Origin: Alphaproteobacteria bacterium | GTDB taxonomy: Bacteria > Pseudomonadota > Alphaproteobacteria > JAEULC01 | DNA length: 64,000 nucleotides | Direction: 5' to 3' | Assembly: GCA_020846275.1 (NCBI GenBank) | Contig: JADLEG010000164.1 | Coordinates: 1 to 64,000 of the forward strand | In this document: positions 51,092 to 60,381 of the stretch, piece by piece | Numbering within the stretch: the first letter of the stretch is position 1 | Layout of the letters: each line of letters begins with the position of its first letter | Notes under the pieces: model-generated | Database searches by the model: none | Seen by the model: only the letters and a program-made list of their open reading frames with translations | What the model was told of the DNA's origin: nothing | Position numbers and translations under genes: made by a program

Positions 51092-51784
51092 TCACTGCAG
51101 CCACAGCCGCATCAGCGCGGTCACCGCCTGCGGGCGTTCCAGCGCCGAGAGGTGCCCGCAATCCTCGATGACGGCGAGCCGCGCGCCGGGGATCGCCGCG
51201 GCGATCTCCTCGGAGCGGTCGAGCGGCGTCACCGCGTCCTGCCGCCCGCAGATCACCATCGTCGGGCAGGCGATCGCGGACAGGCTCGGGCGGCTGTCGA
51301 CACGGCCCAGGATGGCCTGCTGCTGGCGGCCATAGGCATCGCGGCCGACGCTCTCGGCCATCGCCATGACGGTCGAGCTGAGCGCCGCGTCGTCGACGCG
51401 GTCGTGATGAATCAGGAAAGGCAGCAGCCGGCGCGTCACGCCGCGGAACGTTCCCTTCCCCGCCACCGCGACCAGGCCGCGGCGGCGCTCGGCCTGGGCA
51501 TCGGTGTCGGGCCGCGCCGAGGTGTCGATCAGGCAGAGGCGCGTCACCCGATCGGGCGCGCGGCGCATGATCTCGAGCGCCACGTAGCCGCCCATCGAAA
51601 GGCCGGCGAGCGCGAAGCGACCGGGCATGGCGGCGAGCGCCGAGTCCGCCATCGCCGCGATCGAATCCTGGATCGTGAGATCAGCGACCCAGGGCTCGGC
51701 CAATTCGGCGAGGTGCCGGGCCTGGTGCTCCCACAATCGCGCGTCGCACAGCAGCCCCGGCAGCAGCGCGAGCGGTAGCTTCAT
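51092..51784 (-). CDS. Alpha/beta hydrolase
   Basis: A 230-residue alpha/beta-hydrolase fold. Nucleophile elbow Gly-Leu-Ser-Met-Gly-Gly (Ser about 62), Asp in Gly-Arg-Gln-Asp-Ala-Val-Thr-Pro and His in Asp-Cys-Gly-His-Leu complete the triad. An N-terminal Leu-Leu-Pro-Gly-Leu-Leu-Cys-Asp oxyanion segment is present. Substrate unknown. It lies 28 bases after the uronate-dehydrogenase-like gene on the same strand. Confidence 0.83.
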   Translation of the reverse strand: MKLPLALLPGLLCDARLWEHQARHLAELAEPWVADLTIQDSIAAMADSALAAMPGRFALAGLSMGGYVALEIMRRAPDRVTRLCLIDTSARPDTDAQAERRRGLVAVAGKGTFRGVTRRLLPFLIHHDRVDDAALSSTVMAMAESVGRDAYGRQQQAILGRVDSRPSLSAIACPTMVICGRQDAVTPLDRSEEIAAAIPGARLAVIEDCGHLSALERPQAVTALMRLWLQ

Positions 51785-51812
51785 CGCTGCCGCCCTGTCG
51801 AAACGAGACGGA

Positions 51813-52613
51813 TCAGCCCTTCCACATCGGCGGTTTCTTGGTGCAGAACACGCCGCCGATGTATTTCACGGCCGGGTCTTCCGGATCCTCGGGCTTGGCG
51901 TTCTTCAGCAAACGGTCGGCGTATTCTTCGGCATTGTCCTGCGGACGGAAGCCGAGATGCGATACCTTGCCGTTGTCCCACAGGGCACGGTCATTGTTCG
52001 ACTGGCCATAGACGATCGCGTAGCCCAGGCGCTCCGCCTCGAGGCAGCGAACGACGAGCTGCAGCAGGTCCGGCAAGCTGAGCCAGGTCGAAAGCGAACG
52101 CCGGTCGATCGGCTCGGCGCGGCACGTCCCGATGCGCAGGGAGGCATGCTCGATGCCGTACTTGCTCCAGTACATGCTGCCCAGCGACTCGCCGAAGGAC
52201 TTGCTGACGCCGTAGTAGGTGTCGGGACGCGGCTGCGCGTCGGAATCGATGAAGGCGTCGCGCAGGTGGTAGCCCACCGCGTGGTTCGAGCTGGCATGGA
52301 TCACGCGCTTGGCCCGCGCGCGCCGCGCGCCCTCGAACACGTTATAGGTGCCGACGATGTTGGCCTGCAGGATCTGATCGAAATCGGATTCGATCGAGAT
52401 GGCGCCGAAATGCAGCACCGCGTCGCAGCCCCTGGTCGCCTTGAACACGGCGGCGCGGTCGCTGAGGTCGCAGGTCACCACCTCCTCGCCCTTCATCGGC
52501 TTGCCCACCGGCTTGACGTCGCAGCTCCGCAGCGGCCAGCGCTTGTGCAGGTGCGGACGGAGATACTGGCCGAGCATGCCGGCGGCGCCGGTCAGAAGGA
52601 TGCGCTTGTACAT
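51813..52613 (-). CDS. Uronate dehydrogenase-like NAD oxidoreductase
   Basis: A 266-residue extended-SDR. Gly-Ala-Ala-Gly-Met-Leu-Gly NAD motif at 9-15; Ser in Ala-Ser-Ser-Asn-His and Tyr-Tyr-Gly-Val-Ser-Lys catalytic residues near 135. Segments such as Leu-His-Phe-Gly-Ala-Ile and Arg-Ile-Gly-Thr-Cys are close to uronate dehydrogenases that oxidise glucuronate or galacturonate to lactones. It may serve sugar metabolism of the neighbouring exopolysaccharide genes. Confidence 0.75.
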   Translation of the reverse strand: MYKRILLTGAAGMLGQYLRPHLHKRWPLRSCDVKPVGKPMKGEEVVTCDLSDRAAVFKATRGCDAVLHFGAISIESDFDQILQANIVGTYNVFEGARRARAKRVIHASSNHAVGYHLRDAFIDSDAQPRPDTYYGVSKSFGESLGSMYWSKYGIEHASLRIGTCRAEPIDRRSLSTWLSLPDLLQLVVRCLEAERLGYAIVYGQSNNDRALWDNGKVSHLGFRPQDNAEEYADRLLKNAKPEDPEDPAVKYIGGVFCTKKPPMWKG

Positions 52614-52715
52614 GGGCTGTGCTTTTCCTGGGTCGAGGAAGGGAAATCGGGCGGAAGCCGGATGCTACTTGCGGCGAAAACCAGCCACAAGGGCTCCTGC
52701 CGTGACGACGCGCTC

Positions 52716-53513
52716 TCACGGCCCCGGATACGGTTCCGAGGAATAGCCGATCAGCCAGTAGGCGAGCATGCCGATCCATTCGTGCAGCGCGTCGTTGAGG
52801 TCCTGGAGGTTGTCCTGCATGTCGAAGCTGAACTCGTAGGGCGTGCCCGGCGGCGGGGTTTCGTAGTCGACCGGCCACGGCACCACCGCGAAGCCAACCC
52901 GGCGGAAGCATCCCACGGCCCGCGGCATGTGGCGCGCCGAGGTCACCATCAGCCACGTCTCGCCCGGGCGCGGCTTGACCAGATCGCGCGTGAAGAGCGC
53001 GTTCTCGTAGGTATTGCGCGAACGGTCCTCGTAGGCGACCGCGTCCGCATCGAGTCCCATCTCGCCGAAGAAGCGCCGGGCCACGGCCGCCTCGGTATGT
53101 TCGTTGGGGAACAGCGATGCGTTGGCGCCGGTGAAGACCAGCCGCGCGGCCGGGTAGCGGCGCATCAGGGCCACTGCTTCGGTCATCCGCTCGGCCGCCC
53201 GGTTCAGCGACACCTCGCCGCGCAGCGCCGTCATGTTGGGCCTGACCGCGCCGCCGAGGATGATGATCCCTGCGACGCTCGCCGGGGGCGGCACCGGTTT
53301 GGCGAAGCGCTCTTCCAGCGGGCGCAGCATCAGCCACGGGATCGGTAGAACTCCCAGGACGATGACGGCCAGCAGTACGACGACCACAAAACGGCGGGCG
53401 AGCCGGGATCGCGGGCGGACCAGCAGCCAGACGACGGCAACAACAAGAAGACCGATCAGCAGATTTACCGGCGAGAAGAACTGCCAGTACAGCTTCGACA
53501 GCACAAACCACAT
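52716..53513 (-). CDS. YdcF/ElyC family membrane protein
   Basis: A 265-residue protein: two N-terminal membrane helices (about 10-60) and a DUF218 domain with Ile-Ile-Ile-Leu-Gly-Gly-Ala, Leu-Val-Phe-Thr-Gly-Ala and Thr-Ser-Ala-Arg-His-Met-Pro-Arg-Ala. The family is tied to cell-envelope polymers (ElyC, SanA). The start at 53513 begins at the first helix. A YdcF-like gene next to PrsT fits an envelope or exopolysaccharide role. Confidence 0.84.
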   Translation of the reverse strand: MWFVLSKLYWQFFSPVNLLIGLLVVAVVWLLVRPRSRLARRFVVVVLLAVIVLGVLPIPWLMLRPLEERFAKPVPPPASVAGIIILGGAVRPNMTALRGEVSLNRAAERMTEAVALMRRYPAARLVFTGANASLFPNEHTEAAVARRFFGEMGLDADAVAYEDRSRNTYENALFTRDLVKPRPGETWLMVTSARHMPRAVGCFRRVGFAVVPWPVDYETPPPGTPYEFSFDMQDNLQDLNDALHEWIGMLAYWLIGYSSEPYPGP

Positions 53514-53685
53514 CGAGAGGGCCGCCCCGGCAGGCGCGGAGGTCCCGCGCGCCGGGAAAACTACCATGCTCGATGGTAAATTTCACGTAACCACGGCCGA
53601 TAACGGCCTGACATGCCTCTGTCCTTGACGGAAGGGGCTGGTATAGTCATCTCAAGAGCACATCGCAATTCTTGGGGCGGAAGCC

Positions 53686-56469
53686 ATGAACGAGGCCCAG
53701 ACCGGCTCGAAGCGCCGGTGGATCATCATTATTCTCGCACTGGTCGTGGTGCTCGGCGGCGGCTTTGCCGCCGTAAAGCTGCTGCGAACCCCCAACTACC
53801 TCGCCGAGGGCCAGCAGCAACTGGCCAAGGGCGATCATCGCGCGGCCTTGATCAGCCTTCGCAACGCCGTTCGCGAAGAGCCAAACAATGCCACCGCCCG
53901 GCTCGCGCTGGCCGAGGTGAACCTGCGCCTGGGCGACGTCGCCACCGCGGACAAGGAGATCCGCCGCGCGGTCGAGCTGGGCAATCGCGACACCCGGACG
54001 ATCGACCTGCTCGGACGCCTGCTCGCCATCACCGACAAGATGGACGACATGGACAAGGTGGTGGGCCAGCTCGACGCCCCCGAAGCCAAGGCGACCGCGA
54101 TCGCCTGGCGCGGGCTCGCGCATATGCGCCATCGCCGCCTCGACGAGGCGCAGAAGGCATTCGAGGACGCGCTCGCGATCAGTCCCGACCTCGCGCGCGC
54201 CCATCTGGGCCTCGCCCAGATCAACCTCGGCCTCGGCCGTCGCGACGTATCCCTCGCCGAGGTCGAGAAGGTGCTGGCGAAGAACCCGAAGAACGCCGAG
54301 GCGCTCGGCCTGCGCGGCGAACTCAGGCGGCTCGCCGGCGACCGCGACGGCGCACGGCAGGATTTCGCCGATGCGATCAGCGCCGACCCGATCAACATCG
54401 GCGCGCTGGTGGCGCATGCGGCGCTGCTGATCGAGGACGGCAAGCTCGACGATGCGCGCAAGGACGTGGTCGCGGCGCTGCGGCTTAGCCCCGCGCACCC
54501 GCTGGCGAACCATCTCTACGCCCTGGGCGCGTTCAAGAAGGGCGACTTCAAGGAAGGCGCCGACCGGCTGGAGAAGCTCGGCGACCTTCTCAGCGACTAC
54601 CCGCCGAACATCTACCTGCTGGCGCTGGCGAAGTACCGCCTGAACGAACTGTCGCAGGCGGAAAGCCTGATCGAGAAGTTCCTCACCGCCGCGCCCGAGC
54701 ATGTGCGCGCGCGCATCATGCTGGCCGACCTGGTATCGCGGCGCCAGAACTACCAGCGCGCCGTCGACCTGCTGCGCCCCCTGGTCGATCGCGACAATCC
54801 GGTGCCGGAAGCGGCAACGGCGCTGGCCTCCGCGTATCTCGCGCTCGGCAACCAGGCGGAGGCGAAGAACGCCTTCGACAAGGCGGCAGCGGCGACCGAC
54901 GATTCGGCGACGCGCCTGCGTATCGGGCTCGGCCGCCTGCAGATCGGCGAGAGCGCGAAAGCCTTGAGCGACATCGAGGCGGCAATCGACCAGGACAACA
55001 AGTCGATCCCGGCGCGCACCGCGTTTGCTCTGGCGTTGCTGCGCGGCGGGCAGGTCGCCAAGGCGCTGGAAGCCGCCGAGGCCGTCAAGGCGCTGGAACC
55101 TGACAAGGCTTCGTCCTATCTGCTGCTCGGCACCGTGCATGTCGTCTCCGGCGACTGGGAAAAGGCCCGCGCCATGTTCCGCGAGGCGACACGCGTCGCC
55201 CCCGCGCAGTTCAGCGGCGCGCTGACGGGCGCGGTGTTGGACCTGCAGGAGGGCTACGGCGACCGTGCCGCCGATGCCTACCGGCAGTTGCTGCAGGCCA
55301 ACCCGAACCTGGGTCAGGCCGCGCTCGCGCTCGGCAATATCGAGGCGATCCGCGGCAATGACGACCAGGCGCTCGAATACTACGAGCGCGCGCGCCAGCA
55401 GGATGCGACCGCGGAAGCCGCGACGGCGCGGTCGATCGCCTTGCATGTCAAACGCGGCAACAAGGACCGCGCGCTGCAGATCGCGCGCGACTTCGCCAAC
55501 CGGCGTCCGAACACCCCGGCCTCCATCCAGCTCCTCGCCCAGGCCCAGTATCTGGCCGAGGATGCGCCCGCCAGCACGGCGACGCTGCGCCAGCTGATCG
55601 GGGTCAACCAGAAGGCGCCGGAGGCCTACATGACCGTCGGCCGCGCGCTGCAGCAGCGCGGCGACAAGGTGGGCGCGCTGGCCATGTACAAGGATGCGCT
55701 GAACGCGCGCGCCGACTACATGCCTGCGTTGCTGGCCCGCATGACGCTCGATATCGACGAGGGCCGGTCGGCCGACGCGCGCAACGCCGCCCAGCAGTGG
55801 ATTCGGGCGACCCGGTCCGCGCGCACCATGGAAGAGCTGGTCGCGATGGCGACCCTTCAGGGCGGGCGGCCGGGCGACTCGATCAGCCTGTACAAGGATC
55901 TGCTGCGCTCCGGCAAGGCGCCGCCGACGGCGCAGCGCGATCTGGTCAACGCCTACATCTCCGCGGGCGACATGAAGTCGGCCGGCGAAATGCTGGAGCA
56001 GATGCAGGCCAAGCTGCCGACGGACATGTCGATCAAGGTAGCGCTGGCCGAGGTCACGATGCGCCAGGGCGACGAGGCGAAGGCGGTCACGATCTACGAA
56101 TCCGTGCTTGCCGCCGCACCGCGCAACGCCATCGTGCTGAACAACCTCGCGTGGCTCTATTCCAAGCGAAAGGACAAGCGTGCCCTGTCGTTCGCCGAAG
56201 CGGCCAACCGCGCAGCCCCCGGCAGCCGCGACATCCAGGATACGCTCGGCCAGTTGCTGATCGACAACGAGGACTACCAGCGCGGCGTCTGGCTGCTGCG
56301 CATGGCCCGCGCCAATGGCCTGGACACCGCCGACAGCGCGTTCAGCCTGGCCCGCGGCCTCGTGCAGACCAAGCGCGCGGACGAGGCGCGAGCCGTCCTC
56401 AAGCCGGTGCTGGAGAAGGGAAGCCCCGCCGACAAGGCCAAGGCCGAGGCGCTGCTGAAGCAGATCTAG
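53686..56469 (+). CDS. prsT: XrtA/PEP-CTERM system TPR protein PrsT
   Basis: A 927-residue protein: short cytoplasmic tail, one membrane helix (about 13-30), then about 20 TPR-like repeats in the periplasm. The opening Tyr-Leu-Ala-Glu-Gly-Gln-Gln-Gln-Leu-Ala-Lys-Gly-Asp and Ala-Ala-Leu-Ile-Ser-Leu-Arg-Asn-Ala-Val are characteristic of PrsT, the TPR protein of exosortase (XrtA/EpsH) loci. It probably scaffolds export or sorting machinery. Its presence with PrsR and the export lipoprotein marks a nearby exosortase locus. Confidence 0.88.
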   Translation: MNEAQTGSKRRWIIIILALVVVLGGGFAAVKLLRTPNYLAEGQQQLAKGDHRAALISLRNAVREEPNNATARLALAEVNLRLGDVATADKEIRRAVELGNRDTRTIDLLGRLLAITDKMDDMDKVVGQLDAPEAKATAIAWRGLAHMRHRRLDEAQKAFEDALAISPDLARAHLGLAQINLGLGRRDVSLAEVEKVLAKNPKNAEALGLRGELRRLAGDRDGARQDFADAISADPINIGALVAHAALLIEDGKLDDARKDVVAALRLSPAHPLANHLYALGAFKKGDFKEGADRLEKLGDLLSDYPPNIYLLALAKYRLNELSQAESLIEKFLTAAPEHVRARIMLADLVSRRQNYQRAVDLLRPLVDRDNPVPEAATALASAYLALGNQAEAKNAFDKAAAATDDSATRLRIGLGRLQIGESAKALSDIEAAIDQDNKSIPARTAFALALLRGGQVAKALEAAEAVKALEPDKASSYLLLGTVHVVSGDWEKARAMFREATRVAPAQFSGALTGAVLDLQEGYGDRAADAYRQLLQANPNLGQAALALGNIEAIRGNDDQALEYYERARQQDATAEAATARSIALHVKRGNKDRALQIARDFANRRPNTPASIQLLAQAQYLAEDAPASTATLRQLIGVNQKAPEAYMTVGRALQQRGDKVGALAMYKDALNARADYMPALLARMTLDIDEGRSADARNAAQQWIRATRSARTMEELVAMATLQGGRPGDSISLYKDLLRSGKAPPTAQRDLVNAYISAGDMKSAGEMLEQMQAKLPTDMSIKVALAEVTMRQGDEAKAVTIYESVLAAAPRNAIVLNNLAWLYSKRKDKRALSFAEAANRAAPGSRDIQDTLGQLLIDNEDYQRGVWLLRMARANGLDTADSAFSLARGLVQTKRADEARAVLKPVLEKGSPADKAKAEALLKQI

Positions 56470-56475
56470 GCCGCG

Positions 56476-57426
56476 TCAGGCCTTCGCCGGCGCCCCGCCG
56501 CGCATCCACTCCAGCGTGCGGCGCATGCCGTCCGCCACCGTGACGCCCGCCGTCACTCCCAGCGCCGACCGCAGCCGGGTCGGGTCGCCGAGCGACTCGC
56601 GGATGTCGCCGCTGCGCGCCGGCCCGTAGTCGATCTTGGGCGGCGCACCGCAGGCCTCGGCCAGCAGGCGCGCGAGCGCCTCGATCGAGGTCGACCGCCC
56701 GGTGCAGACATTGAACACGTCGCAGCGCAACTCGTCGTGTCGCATGGCGGCGACCAGCGCGTCGACGACGTTGTCGACGAAAATGAAGTCGCGGATCTGC
56801 TTGCCGTCGCCAAGCACGCGCGGCGTGCGCCCCTCCAGCACCGCCTTGGCGAAGATCGCGATCACGCCCGAATAGGGCGAGGCGGGGTCCTGGCGCGGCC
56901 CGTAGACGTTGAAGAAACGCAAGCCCACGTTCGGCACGCCGTGCACGTAGTCGGCCACGCGCCCGTGCAATTCGCAGCCCAGCTTGTCCGCGCCATAGGC
57001 CGTCAACGGCTTGGTCGGCGCCGCCTCGACCAGCGGCATGTCCGGGCAGTCGCCATAGACGGCGGCCGACGACGCATAGACGACCCGGACCTTTCGTGCG
57101 TCCGGCCGGGCGCGCGCGGCAGCGTCGAAGATGTTGATCGTCCCGGTCAGGTTGACCGCGTGCGTGCCGGCCCAGTCCTCGTTGCTGCGCGCGACCGACG
57201 CGATCGCGGCCAGGTGGAAGCAACCGTCGGCCTCGCGCATCAGCCGGCCGACCAGCGCCGCGTCGCGAATATCCCCCTTCACAAACTCCGCGCCCGGTGG
57301 AAGATTGTCGGCCCGCCCGCTCGAAAGATCATCGAGGACGATTGCGCGGTCCTTCGCGCGAACAAGCCGATCCGCCAAGTGCGACCCGATGAAGCCGCAC
57401 CCGCCGGTGATGAGCCACGTTTTCAT
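56476..57426 (-). CDS. NAD-dependent sugar-nucleotide epimerase/dehydratase
   Basis: A 316-residue extended-SDR. Gly-Gly-Cys-Gly-Phe-Ile-Gly at 8-14, Ser in Tyr-Ala-Ser-Ser-Ala-Ala, and Tyr-Gly-Ala-Asp-Lys (Tyr-x3-Lys). Arg-Phe-Phe-Asn-Val-Tyr-Gly-Pro-Arg-Gln is typical of UDP-GlcNAc/UDP-glucose 4-epimerase-like enzymes. Start at 57426. It converges on prsT with a six-base gap. Likely supplies a nucleotide sugar for the polymer. Confidence 0.85.
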   Translation of the reverse strand: MKTWLITGGCGFIGSHLADRLVRAKDRAIVLDDLSSGRADNLPPGAEFVKGDIRDAALVGRLMREADGCFHLAAIASVARSNEDWAGTHAVNLTGTINIFDAAARARPDARKVRVVYASSAAVYGDCPDMPLVEAAPTKPLTAYGADKLGCELHGRVADYVHGVPNVGLRFFNVYGPRQDPASPYSGVIAIFAKAVLEGRTPRVLGDGKQIRDFIFVDNVVDALVAAMRHDELRCDVFNVCTGRSTSIEALARLLAEACGAPPKIDYGPARSGDIRESLGDPTRLRSALGVTAGVTVADGMRRTLEWMRGGAPAKA

Positions 57427-57518
57427 GCAATGCCCTGCTCGAAAGAAGCGTTTCCCGTGAACCTGCGCCAAGCCGCGGGCGCGGCGCGACCGCTCCATCG
57501 CATCCTGGTCCGCGCAAT

Positions 57519-58748
57519 ATGCTGCGCGACATGGCGGCGGTGATCCGCATGCTGCGCATCCTGACCTTCAGCACACTCTATCCCAACGCCGTTTTCCCCC
57601 ACCACGGGATTTTCGTCGAGACGCGCCTGCGCAAGCTGGTGGAGACCGGCCGCGTCGAGGCGCGCGTGGTGGCGCCCAGCCCCTGGTTTCCCGGCGGGTT
57701 GCCCGACTGGGCTCCCTTCCACGGTGCCTACGCGCCCTATGCGTGCATCCCTGCGCACGAGACGCGCCACGGGCTCGACATCGTCCATCCCCGCTACCTG
57801 CTGATCCCGAAGGTTGGCATGACGCTGGCGCCGTTCGCCCTGGCGGCGACGGCGGAGCGCGCGATGCGCGCCGCGCAGCGCGCCGGCTTCGATTTCGACC
57901 TCATCGACGCGCACTACTTCTATCCCGACGGCGTCGCCGCGGCGATCGTCGCGCGCCGCCTGCAAAAGCCGCTGACCATCACGGCGCGCGGGTCCGACAT
58001 CACCGAGATCGCCCTGTTTCCGCTCCAGCGCCGGCTGATCTACTGGGCGGCCGGCCAGGCCGCCGGCGTCATCACGGTTTGCCAGGCCTTGAAGGACGAG
58101 ATGCTGCGGCAGGCCGAAGCGACCGGCGGATTGGCGCCGGAAAAGGTCCACGTGCTCCGAAACGGCGTCGACCTCGAACGGTTTCGCCCGGCCGACCCGG
58201 CGGAGGCTCAGGCGCGGCTCGGCGTCGAAGGACCGGTCCTGTTGTCGGTCGGCCATCTGATACCGCGCAAGGGCCATGACCTGGTCATCCGCGCGCTGGC
58301 AGACCTGGACGGGTTCACCCTGTTGATCGTCGGCCTCGGCCCCGAGCGGGCCAATCTGGAACGGCTGGCGGCGTCGCTCGGCGTGGCGCAACGGGTGCGG
58401 TTCTGCGGCGCCGTCGACCAGGCGGAGCTGCGCATCTACTACAGCGCAGCGACCATGCTGGTGCTCGCGTCGGACCGCGAGGGCTGGCCCAACGTGCTGC
58501 TGGAGTCGATGGCCTGCGGCACGCCGGTCGTGGCTACCAGGGTCTGGGGCTCGCCGGAGGTCGTAGGGGCGCCGGCGGCCGGGATCCTCGTCCCGCAGCG
58601 CGACGCCCCATCGATCGCCGGCGCCATTCGCGCGTTGCATCAAGCATTGCCCGACCGCGTCTCGACCCGCGCGTACGCGGAAAAATTCAGCTGGGATGCC
58701 ACATCCGAGGGACAGATCGCCCTGTTTTCGCGAATCTTGGGGCGGTAA
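57519..58748 (+). CDS. Glycosyltransferase family 4
   Basis: A 409-residue GT-B glycosyltransferase. N-terminal acceptor domain with His-Gly-Ile-Phe-Val-Glu-Thr; C-terminal donor domain with Leu-Ser-Val-Gly-His-Leu-Ile-Pro-Arg-Lys-Gly-His and the Glu-x7-Glu motif in Arg-Glu-Gly-Trp-Pro-Asn-Val-Leu-Leu-Glu. Met at 57531 or 57549 could be the real start. Divergent from the epimerase with a 92-base gap. Role in exopolysaccharide assembly is inferred from context. Confidence 0.87.
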   Translation: MLRDMAAVIRMLRILTFSTLYPNAVFPHHGIFVETRLRKLVETGRVEARVVAPSPWFPGGLPDWAPFHGAYAPYACIPAHETRHGLDIVHPRYLLIPKVGMTLAPFALAATAERAMRAAQRAGFDFDLIDAHYFYPDGVAAAIVARRLQKPLTITARGSDITEIALFPLQRRLIYWAAGQAAGVITVCQALKDEMLRQAEATGGLAPEKVHVLRNGVDLERFRPADPAEAQARLGVEGPVLLSVGHLIPRKGHDLVIRALADLDGFTLLIVGLGPERANLERLAASLGVAQRVRFCGAVDQAELRIYYSAATMLVLASDREGWPNVLLESMACGTPVVATRVWGSPEVVGAPAAGILVPQRDAPSIAGAIRALHQALPDRVSTRAYAEKFSWDATSEGQIALFSRILGR

Positions 58749-58882
58749 GTCCGCTTTGGCGGCGAGTCACGGTCGAAGTCACCGCTTCTAGCCTTGACGC
58801 GGCAGACCTCTTGCAGCCTCCTGGCCCGGGACGAACCCTAAGGCCGCCCCAAGCGGGCGCCCGGATCGCAGCGGAGGCAGCC

Positions 58883-59677
58883 ATGGCCCAGGAACTCTAC
58901 GCAATTCTAGACGCGCTCATGGCGGTCGTCGCGAGCGCGGCCGAATACCTGGCCGCCAACCAGCGCAGCCTCAACCTGATCATGGTCTTTTCGGTCGTCT
59001 GCCTCGCGCTGATTTCGATCGCTGCCTATGCCCGGACGCGGCCCGACGATCTGCCGGCGCCCCGTACGGTCGAGCGGCGCTCCGTCAACGGTCCGCGGCC
59101 TAGCGACCCAAGGCTGACCGACATGGCCGGGGACCGCACCCCGGTTCCTCCCGTCCTGCAGGTCACCCCCACGCCGCAACCCAATCCGTTGACCGATGTC
59201 GGGCACCGGCTGTCGCGGCTGGAGGAGAGCTACTTGCAGCTCAATCGCGAGGTCACGCATATCGACGAGACCAGCCGCGACCTGCGCCACGAGTTGGAAA
59301 CCCTGTCCATGCGGCTGGCCGACCTTCGCCAGGAGGTCAATCAGCCGCCCATCGTCGACGCGCCGGCGACCGCGTCGAGCGTCCAGCCCGCGAGCCGCGA
59401 GGCGGTCCCCGGGACCGCCCTGGAACTGGTTCCGATCACGTCCCGGGCCGAATTGGTTCCAGTGGCAGAGTTAAACAATTATATCAATAAATTGGACGAT
59501 ACAGCGAAGAAAATGGATGAGCTTCAAGGCATGGTGGAGGCCCAGCGCCGGACCTTGTTGGCGGTTGGCCAAGTCCTGTCGCAACTGCCTGATTGGCGCA
59601 AGTTCAAAGCGTCCATGACCGAGTCGGTCGATCAAGTCGTCAGCGCCTTCGAGGCCAAGTCCCGCAGGTCCGGCTAG
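58883..59677 (+). CDS. Single-pass membrane protein with coiled coil
   Basis: A 264-residue protein: a short N-part, one membrane helix (about 32-48), a Pro-rich linker, then helical segments (about 105-150 and 215-255) with coiled-coil heptads such as Ser-Arg-Leu-Glu-Glu-Ser-Tyr-Leu-Gln-Leu. CGGAGG lies seven bases before the ATG. No family recognised. By position it could be a structural part of the envelope or polymer machinery. Confidence 0.65.
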   Translation: MAQELYAILDALMAVVASAAEYLAANQRSLNLIMVFSVVCLALISIAAYARTRPDDLPAPRTVERRSVNGPRPSDPRLTDMAGDRTPVPPVLQVTPTPQPNPLTDVGHRLSRLEESYLQLNREVTHIDETSRDLRHELETLSMRLADLRQEVNQPPIVDAPATASSVQPASREAVPGTALELVPITSRAELVPVAELNNYINKLDDTAKKMDELQGMVEAQRRTLLAVGQVLSQLPDWRKFKASMTESVDQVVSAFEAKSRRSG

Positions 59678-59956
59678 CTTCTTTTCCTGCCCGCTCCAAG
59701 TTTACTGCAGGCCGCCGCCGGAACATCCTGCCGAAAAAGAAGTTTTCTCGGGAAACGGCGCTGTGAGCACCGTCACTGACCGCCGCCCACCGATCGGGTA
59801 CGTGGACAGGGTGGGTCCCGGCCAGCTTCAGCGATCGTTAAGCCGGCGAGCGTAGCTTGGCCCACAGCGCGAAACGCGCGGCGTGCCGATTGATCAGGGC
59901 CGCGGACCAGACTCCGGTCTGGATGCGCGGCGGCTGCCGGAATGGAAGCCTTGTCG

Positions 59957-60349
59957 ATGCCGAGTGCCCCTCTCGACGCCAACCAGCCGACCGATGATTC
60001 GCCGCGGGGCGGCCAAATCCTGCGCCTTGCCGACATCCTTGTTGCAACGGCGCTCATCCTCGTGCTGACCCCCATGATCGCCCTGGTCGCCGCCCTGTCC
60101 TACCGCCCGAACCTGCCGCTGATCCAGCGCCGCCGGAGCGCCGCGGGTCCGGGACGGCATTTCACCGTCTACGAGTTCAATGCCGAGGATGGACCATCCG
60201 ACGACAAGGATATCCGCCGCCACAGCCTGTCGCCCCGCGGCATCGTCCGCCTGTTCCGCGGCGACCAGCTGCCGCAACTCATCAATGTCATTCGCGGCGA
60301 GCTGAGCTTCTTCGGCTTTGGCTCGCGGCCGCGCTTGTTCGCCGACTGA
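59957..60349 (+). CDS. Reduced bacterial sugar transferase-like protein
   Basis: A 130-residue protein resembling a cut-down polyprenyl-phosphate sugar-1-phosphate transferase (WcaJ/PssZ type). It keeps the membrane helix, the Arg-Gln-type turn after it (Leu-Ile-Gln-Arg-Arg-Arg), a short middle and the C-terminal Gln-Leu-Pro-Gln-Leu-Ile-Asn-Val-Ile-Arg-Gly-Glu-Leu-Ser. The usual Asp-Glu-Leu-Pro-Gln catalytic pair reads Asp-Gln-Leu-Pro-Gln, and Lys-Phe-Arg-Thr-Met is replaced by Tyr-Glu-Phe-Asn-Ala. Normal members have at least 180 residues. ATG at 59942 is an alternative start. Likely inactive as an enzyme or altered in function. Confidence 0.65.
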   Translation: MPSAPLDANQPTDDSPRGGQILRLADILVATALILVLTPMIALVAALSYRPNLPLIQRRRSAAGPGRHFTVYEFNAEDGPSDDKDIRRHSLSPRGIVRLFRGDQLPQLINVIRGELSFFGFGSRPRLFAD

Positions 60350-60381
60350 CCCCAGGTGCCATTGCAAAGGCAGGCTTTTCG

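Noticed and set aside
53625..53650. A TTGACG/TATAGT promoter before prsT.
   Set aside because: The hexamers are only 11 bases apart, too close for a sigma-70 promoter.
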